Assembly (NCBI GenBank): GCA_030704615.1
Contig: CM060732.1
Span: forward strand, 20,708,001 to 20,772,000
Direction of reading: 5' to 3'
Length of the DNA: 64,000 nt
Source: Takakia lepidozioides
Lineage: Eukaryota; Streptophyta; Takakiopsida; Takakiales; Takakiaceae
Both the position numbers and the translations under genes were made by a program. Below the pieces are notes generated by a model, which was not told the origin of the DNA, ran no database searches, and saw nothing but the letters and a program-made list of their open reading frames with translations. Positions 57,101 through 64,000 of this stretch are shown here, in pieces. The stretch's first letter is position 1. Each line of letters starts with the position of its first letter.

Positions 57101-60100
57101 GCCTGGCCCCCCGGCCAAGCCCCTATTTGGTGTGCGGTAAATCACTTTTCCTCTCTTTGTAGTATTTTTGCTTTTGTGAGGAAAGAGGGAGAGCAACCCA
57201 GTTTGAACTGTTGATAGGAATATGAGCTGCAGAACAGAAGTAGTCCTTGATACAGGCCCATGATGCAACCCTAACTACCAGGTAGTCTTCCCCAAAGAGA
57301 CGGGTCGACACTCGTACTTTCGGATGAGCTGTGCAACCAGAAAATCTGCTCCTTGTTATCTTCTGTTAAAATTATGCTGCTGATGTTATGACGTTTGCAG
57401 GGGTGAGCCAAACACACCATTGGATGGAGAAGTTTACGTAGACGATGGTGCCTCAGAGCTGCATGAACAGGTTCATTTCTTGCTCCTCCCTTCCTGTATC
57501 TCACTGTAGAAGTATTTTCTTGTACTTGCAGGTATTGTGGGAAGATGACTAAGCAGGTATTGATTTCATTCATTTTCATAGAGGTGATGAGCTTTTCCAG
57601 ATAAAACTGAGTTGATTGGATCAGGCGATTGGGGTCACAGCCATGTGATTGAAGCTATCCATGTGTGTGGTGGTCCAGCTGGATGTGATTTTTGATGTGA
57701 TAGGCACTCCCTGCTGGAAAGACATTGAGAGTGTGCCAAGTGAATCGTGGCGGGCATACCTCAAGCAAGTTCCGGGAAGAGTAAGTTCTCTCTGTTTGAT
57801 TTCTTGTCTCATGCTTACCTTTCTAATTCCTGTTGTCCTCCAAGTGTGCTCTCTTGCTAGTTTCCCTGTTAAGGAGAGGCAAACTTACTTAGTCCATGGT
57901 CAGTGCAGGCAGGGAACCTGGTTAAGCGGCTCTCAGGTGTAGTGGATGAAGATGCCCTTGACCTTTTGACACGAATGCTGGCATTTGATCCTTCGCGTCG
58001 GTGCACAGCTGATGAGGCTCTCTCCCACACTTATGTATGTATTTCTGGGCTGCCCGTCGTGCTCTTCAGTTAAGCAAGTTTCAGTATTCTCAGGTGAATG
58101 GCTGAATGTATGAGCAAGAGAGAAAGGAAGTGAAGAAACAAATGAAATGAAATGAAATGGTACTTTATAATGTCGCGGAAAGCTCAAAGAGCTCATGGGA
58201 CAAAATGGAAAAAAACACGAGAGAGGAGACAAAACCAAAGCCAAAAAGCAGCCCAAAAGCAACTACTGCTCAAGGGATTGTCTAAGGGTCAAACCCTCGT
58301 GCAGGTAAGCTACCAAGCATTTCTGATCCGGCTTCAGTGAGAGATTGAGTCCGACGGAATAGACAGTGGAATCTCCCACGAATCTCATAATACAGAGGGC
58401 AGTAAAAGATGTGTTCTTCAGTTTCAATTTCCTGGTTGCACCTGGTGCAAGCTGGGCATAGGCGGTCCTCATATTGCAGGTTTTCCCATCTGCCAGTCTC
58501 TATCCGTAGATTGTGGGAGCCCACCCACCCTGAACCGCCCTAATGCCCTCACGAGGGAAGGAGATAAAGGCGCCGAAACGTAATTGGGCTGCAAGATTCT
58601 ATCACCACGGAGAACCAAGAATGTCTCTCGATAGACATGGAGTTTTATTGTGAGGTTGGGTAGCTTCCAAGTTCTCCTGACATTTAGTTCCATAAGTTCT
58701 CTTCTAATGAGTCTGTTGCGATCCTGTTTGGATGTGATTTCCACCCCTTCTGGATTTTGTGGCAATAGCAAAGCAATAGAGAGTCCATTGCACTCAAAAA
58801 AACTGCACACTCAAGCATACCAAGAGTGCTTGAAACCTGCTGTTTTGAGCCTAATAGATGTTGCGAGGGGTCTTGCCACGAGCCCCTTGGGTGGAAGGGC
58901 TTGTGACCTTTTAAGAAAGATTGTAAGTCGGAAGAGGGCCTCAGTTTGAAGTGGCACGCAAGCAAACTCTGCACATAGGATGTGAGATGGAGTTGTGCCT
59001 CTGGCGCCAAGCATTACTTGGAGAAAAAATGACTGCAACGATTCCAGTTTTTTTTCCCACCAGGAAACTGGGACACCAGGTGCCCAGAACTCACAACCAT
59101 CAGTGGTCAAATAGCCACGTTTTGGTTGGTCGGTTCAAGCCTGTCACCACTCTTGAAGTGGGGGCGGATGATGCTCTTTGTCCACTCCGTTGGAAAGCCA
59201 TGTTGCACTGCTTCATTGAAGAGATGTGCTAAATGATAGGGCATTGCATATATCTGGGCTACAGAGTGAATTCATCAAGCACGCGGCAACAACATTAGCC
59301 CCCTTTTTATGCAGCAGGTGTGTGTGAGTGCGCAGTAGCAGCGTGGAGTCCCTATGGCTTAGGGTGCGCTAGGCTTGACTTATGTTTATGAGTGACAGTT
59401 TGTATGATGTAGTTGAGTACTTATCACTCGAGAGAGATGACTTCTTGCATTTTGTGTGTGCCAAATGTGAGTAATTTAGCACTTGTGTTTGTACGGAGTC
59501 TTAGTGGAAGCCAAGAGAGATGCCGCTCGGCGCAGCGTATGGTGTGATAAATATCTAGGTGGGTCCATTCTCTCTTTTGAGTTCGGGTGAGGTAGCCACC
59601 GTTTTGTTTTGAGCGCGTGGTTTGAGGTAATTCGGGAGGGGCCGAGCATGTGGCTATAACACTTTTCGTCATCAATTGTAATATGGATGTGAGGAGGGTT
59701 TCTGCTTCGAGCTAGGTAGATTCAGGGTGGTGGGAGAGGTTTGAGTTGGAGAGGATGTGGGATAGTTTTTGTATTAAGGTGGGGGCGGTTTAGTGGAAGT
59801 GTGTTTGGAATGCGGTGATATTGAGTAGGGGTAGTGGTGAGAGAATCCTGGGTTGGGGGGGTGGGGTGTGGACGTTGGGGATGGGTCGGAAAGGGACGAG
59901 TGAGGGGGGCAGAGAGAGAGATACAGGGTAGTGGTCGGAGTTACATAGTGGTCGGAGTTCCATAGACTGTCAATGTGTATGTGACTCATAAGAGATGGGG
60001 GGATCACCCCACGGGTTTTGAGATAGAAGCCGTCGATGAGGCTTAATGAAGAGTAGTTGAGTCCGCCTTGTCTAGAGCAGTGTTGATCAGTAGGAATGTA

Positions 60101-63100
60101 TTTGTGTTGATGTGTTGAAGTGAAGTTAGCCCATTCGTGGTCTGCTGGGGTAGGGGGTACAAGGTTGAGTGCGAAACACAAAACAAATCATTGATTAGTT
60201 TCTGCAAAGCGCTGGGAAACTTCTTGACTGCCTTGCTGCCATTGGCTGTGGTGAAGAAAGAGAAGTGGAGGGGTGTGGAGGTTATGGGAAAGGGAGATTA
60301 GCTTGGGGAGTGATACAATGACTGAGCATACTCGTGCCAAACGTGAATGTCAGTGATTTGGGGTGGGTCTCTATGAGGTTTAAGGAGGGACCACAAGGAA
60401 CGAGGAGAAAGCCTGACCTTTGCGAGGAAAGTAGATTGCAGCTTGAGAGTGTAGGCTCTCTTTTTGGATCTAATGCGGGACCTATAGTGCTTGAGAGCTA
60501 GGTTTTTGGACTCTGGAGAAGAATGGATATGAAGGAGCATAGATTTGATGTGACGTCTAGCAATTTTGCATTAAAATGGTGCATATTTATGAGTGGAGAA
60601 AGGTGAGGAGGTAGAATGGAGGGTGACTGGGAAGGATTGCAAGGCTGAGTCCCAAAGAGCATGTGTGAGATAGGAAGCCTTGTCATTAGTAGATGCTAGA
60701 TTCATGATGGAGGGGAGGATTGACGCTAGGCATGTTTCGTATTCGGCATCGTACGAGTGAGTGAAGGGAGTATTGAAGTGAATACGTGGGTGTGAAAGGA
60801 GAGAAATGGAGGAGTCTCTCATGGGGTAGGAGATGGAAGGAATTGCAAAGGAAAGGCAAGAGTGATCAAAATCCGGGTACCTCGTAATGTAAAAAGAGAT
60901 GACCCTATCAGTTGTGTTGGGGCTCCCCAAGAGATAGTCAACCACGCTCTGTCCTTTGTACATGTGGCAGGTGAACTGACTGGAGGATTTGTAGTTGGTG
61001 GTGCCATTGTAGATGACAAGCCCTTGAACCTCACAAAATTTGAGTAGATGGTGACCATAACTTGTGATTTCACCAGAGACATCCGCACTTTGCCTCTCCA
61101 AGGCCGTATGTGAGTGTTGAATGTATAGAGGGTCCGTGGGGTCGAAGGTTGGTGCCTGAGAGGATATCAAGAAGCCCTTGCGGATGGCTCCACAATGAGC
61201 CATTGCAGTTCCATGAGCCGATGTTCAGATGTTAGCGTGTGTTGGTCTCATGGGGCCCCAACCCTATTTAGTGTTAGAAGGGCGACGTTCCTGCTGTCAA
61301 ATGATGACCCTCCCATCTCTGTATGCATGCCCCTGTGCGCGAGCCTGCTTGACCTGAGAAAGTTGAGCCAGCATGGCATTGTATCGCATAGGAATCAAAT
61401 CATCATTGAGGTACATTCTCTGTCCTCTCAATTGAGGCCTCTGTCTAAGAACCCTATTCCGGGCACCTGTATCTTTGAATCTTATGAACAGGATCTTGTG
61501 CTTCGGAGTTTCTGCACGCCAAGCCCGTTCAATGCCACTCGCTCCCCATGGTAGAGCAAGGTTTTGTTGAATGAAGGTGGTGGCTGCGTCAAGAGGGTCT
61601 CCCTCTGCAAGGGTACCTAGTTGACCAGTGACCCGGATGTTCAGATCTTTGAAAGCCCGTTGCTGCTCCTCAAGTAAGGTGGCTCTCCGCTTTATGGTCC
61701 TTGAGCTCCTAAGCCATTGTAGACGTCGTTTCCTTGTGGGTCTCCACTTCCTTAGTGAGGTTTAGCACTTGCTGGTGAATACTCGCCGCGAGGGGCATCT
61801 CTGAAGCACGACTTTGCTCCATAGGACCAAGTTTGTCCTTCAGAGTCTTTTCTAAGTCGATTTTCAGTGCGCCTAGTTACTTTGGCCAAGCGACCTGAGA
61901 GGTCCTTCTCTGTGAGGGACCTCACTTCACCCTCAAGCTTAGAGATGCGAGTGTTGGTTGTCTTTATATTGAGCTGTTTCAACAGGCCATCAACTTGCTG
62001 TTGCTCTCCACGAGAGATGCCTGCAAGTTTGTGGTCTCCGTTCGCAGGTTCTCCATGTCATTGTCTCGGGCTGCAAGCAACTGCTGTAGTGTCTCCTCGG
62101 AGATGAATCAAAGAAAGAAAAAGAAACATCACATCTCTGGGAGACCAAGGGCCCAAGGTCCTTGCAATGTTGTGGGTGGAAGCGAGACATTCAACACGCT
62201 ACATTGAGGCCTAACAGAAGCTTTGGTTATTACAGCTCTAGCTACAGGCAGTCATGGCGCACTATGCGAGCTGCCAGCCTGTAGGGATGTCATCATTCCA
62301 TTGAATTCGAGAATATGATTCTCTTGAGCATGGTTAGTGGGGATTAGTTGGGTACGTTTTAACCCAATCCACTCATCGCTTACAATCTATAGTAGTGAGG
62401 GCTGTTGAATGAGTGGAATGTGCATGGCAGTTCAAGAGCTTGAAGACGCCCCAGGACTTGCCACCAACTCCATTGGTGGAAACAGCACCATCTGTGCTTC
62501 CGGACGATCCTGTGTGGAAGATCACTGACCCTGCTGTTGCCCTTGGCCTACTTGAGGTGAGTGCTCTCTTTCGCTTCTGCACACTCAGGCTAGCTTCTCA
62601 TTGGAAGACAGTTTTACAGCAGAAGTGATGCTCAATTTTCGTTTTGGTGGCTCTGTATGATGTGCAGAGAGAGCTAGAAGTGTCGCAAACCCACCCTGAT
62701 GGTGGTAAGCAGAAGCTTGAGCGCCTCTTGCAAAGAGAAGTGGAACAACAACAGCTGCAAACCCGTCTCAGGAAGTCATTACTGTGCAACCTTGCCAAGC
62801 GAGTGATAAACACGGTTGTTGACCCAATGCCTGCCCCCGCTGCAGTCCAGGTACTATAATCAGTATATGTATATTTGTTTCTGTTCAAAGTGCTAGAATG
62901 TACCCTTCTCTTACAGAAGTAAATTGTCTCAGCTCGTGTGGCAAGGGACACACATGAATTGTGCTTGCAGGAGGCACTACTTCAGATTCAGGAGGCACTA
63001 CATTGTTCTCTGATGCTAACAATTTAGGAACAGCGTGTCGATACACGGCGTGTCCAAGAAACTAGAGAAGATGTTTTTTGTAATGTCTGCAGATCCAACT

Positions 63101-63605
63101 TATCAAGGTCTGCAGGAGTGACCAAAATCAAAATTGTCTTTGTAACAATGTGTCCTCAGGTGCCACGAGAGATACCGCTGTTTCCTTGCACAACATCCAG
63201 AGTGGATGATCGGTCTGCAGGCTCGTTCAATAGCCTCCCCTATGAGTCAGGGAGTGCTGAAACGACTGAAGAAAACCCAGAAGGAGCGGAATGGCAACGT
63301 GAGTGGGAGCAAATGAGGGGTTCCACAGATTCAGATATCTCACAGGAACAGGGAAGGCCAGCTGGCACTGATTCAATCCCAGTGTTAGGGAGGGATACGG
63401 CATATGGAGGAGTTGGGGGAGGGGAAAGCGAGCCAGCCCTCAAACGGCCACGAAAGATGACCATCAGGCACGTACATGAATTGAGTCAGATTGTACTTTT
63501 CAGTTGCTCTTATTAATTGTCACCTCTCATTCGCCTTGCCAGGATGCCTCTAGGGTGTTATATGTTCCCACCTTACAAAACATCCTCAATTTCTTCCATA
63601 GTTAG
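51150..63605 (+). CDS. MAP-kinase-like CMGC protein kinase with insert and C-terminal extension, divergent
   Basis: MAPKs phosphorylate Ser/Thr-Pro sites downstream of kinase cascades. Supported + strand exons: 52759-52872, 53008-53233, 53659-53807, 54171-54255, 56173-56243, 56683-56707, 57069-57136, 57401-57470, 57679-57780, 57909-58034, 62431-62556, 62668-62850, 63160-63471 and probably 63543-63605 (stop). From 54171 on the phases join cleanly. Motifs: LREVCIMRRLSHPFII (helix C), MHSCHVWHRDIKSENVLL (HRD loop), VKLCDFGLARS, HRAPEVVMSRGQYTSAID, IWSVGCIFWELL, LDVIFDVIGTP and LLTRMLAFDPSRRCTADEAL. A ~45-residue insert (RPGPPAKPLF...SELHEQ) separates ELL from LDVIFDVIGTP, as in some protist and algal MAPKs (from memory). 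Oddities: VACVRQRV gives no beta-3 lysine; no TxY exon was found; the usual VVTRWYRAPE block is VVTPSHRAPE; a one-base shift is needed in the A6 run at 53055-53060. The glycine loop and first exons were not located; an ATG at 51249 followed by a donor is a possible start. Confidence 0.75.
54420..55292 (-). mobile_element. Stack of LINE 3' ends in a kinase intron
   Basis: The FADD-LINE tail (GGCCACAAGGCTACGGCAAA read on -) occurs at least four times: about 54433-54480, 54515-54570, 54985-55025 and 55230-55285. A coding fragment (AEPKAQALLGPSYWANHTQQ) lies at about 54790-54880. Between them are two (CATTT)n-family tails at about 55028-55100 and 55158-55205. All share one orientation, antisense to the kinase. 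Confidence 0.75.
58136..62215 (-). mobile_element. Internally deleted L1-like LINE with (CATTT)n 3' end, inside a kinase intron
   Basis: On the - strand: a coiled-coil ORF1 segment (ISKLEGEVRSLTEKDLSGRL, about 61940-61880), an RNA-binding-like ORF1 part (KILFIRFKDTGARNRVLRQR, about 61500), an endonuclease C-terminal half (GQSVVDYLLG, DFDHSCLSF; 61203-60571), a linker (RSLWSLLKPHRDPP), the RT start (AVQHGFPTEWTKSIIRPHFK, about 59220-59160), then directly the C-terminal part (LESLQSFFLQVMLGARG, from about 59065) and the knuckle CPACTRCNQEIETEEHIFYC. The RT catalytic core is missing and several stops occur, so the copy is dead. The 3' end is ACCATTTCATTTCATTTCATTTG. It lies between kinase exons 57909-58034 and 62431-62556. 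The upstream boundary (about 62215) is approximate. Confidence 0.75.
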
Positions 63606-64000
63606 TGACCTTATGTGTTGGATGTCATTGCTGTATTATGTCAGATATGTTTTGAAGAAATGCTGAATTTTGACGGATGCTGGATTGTGCTTTATCTTCC
63701 TTGTTCTAGGGCTGTCTCATTCTGATGGTCCAGGATATTTGACGAAGTGGCGGAAGGTCATTTAGCTTGAAGTAGTTACTTCCTGCACTTCCTGCACAGC
63801 ATTGCATACTGCAAGTGCTCAAATGACTGCTGGTACTGATGCAGTGTACATCCTTTGCTCTTGTTACCCTCTGGCAGACAAGGATCACTATGTATTGAGC
63901 TAGAGCGAGGTCCTGTTGTCGAAGTTAATACAAGTAGTCATGCGGTGCGGACGAGTGTTGAACAAGGAAGGGCCAAGCCTGTGAACAACTATGTGGGACT
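63606..64000 (+). other. Downstream flank of the kinase gene
   Basis: No further exon could be supported after the putative stop at 63603-63605. The last 400 bases are probably 3' UTR or intergenic sequence, or contain further exons cut by the window edge. Confidence 0.3.

Overview
The window looks like nuclear DNA from a streptophyte (plant-lineage) eukaryote with a large, repeat-rich genome. Evidence: long spliced genes with GT-AG introns, two plant-type ABCG half-transporter genes whose exon phases match exon for exon, several non-LTR retrotransposons, MULE, hAT and piggyBac-like remnants, SINE-like pieces, and no bacterial operon structure. A charophycean alga such as Chara is a plausible source, but that is inference. 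I found no convincing rRNA, tRNA or CRISPR locus.

Layout. (1) Positions 1-14610: a mobile-element-like block. On the + strand it holds a decayed MULE transposase with a SWIM zinc finger. On the - strand it holds a spliced C48/Ulp1-type protease, other open exons and a BED-type zinc-finger protein. Introns and spacers are packed with degenerate GGGTTACA-family octamers, which expand into a 2.5 kb array with a ~320 bp higher-order period (11865-14375). A 26 bp sequence at 14585-14610 recurs exactly at 49320-49345, again right after the same octamer repeat, so it may be an element terminus. (2) 14611-24338: gene-poor, with hairpin-forming repeats, two unusual tandem arrays, a hAT pseudogene and a piggyBac-like remnant. 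(3) 24339-29263 (-): an apparently intact 11-exon ABCG half-transporter, about 727 aa. (4) 34348-45407 (-): its tandem paralogue, also 11 exons. Exons 2, 6, 8, 9 and 10 have the same length as in the first gene, but every ATP-binding motif is degenerate and the last splice acceptor appears lost. Its intron 6 carries a 4816 bp LINE bounded by a perfect 14 bp target-site duplication; other introns carry LINE 3' fragments. (5) 45408-51150: intergenic, with SINE-like copies and the second copy of the putative element end. (6) About 51150-63605 (+): a multi-exon MAP-kinase-like gene with an unusual insert and C-terminal extension. One intron holds a stack of LINE 3' ends and another a 4 kb internally deleted LINE.

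How the parts relate. The clearest host functions are membrane export (ABCG) and MAPK-type signalling. The second ABCG and the kinase both keep long open exons while losing residues normally needed for catalysis, so both may be decaying or non-catalytic. Retrotransposons sit in their introns, mostly on the - strand. Exon boundaries below come from reading frame, splice sites and phase; no transcript evidence was available.
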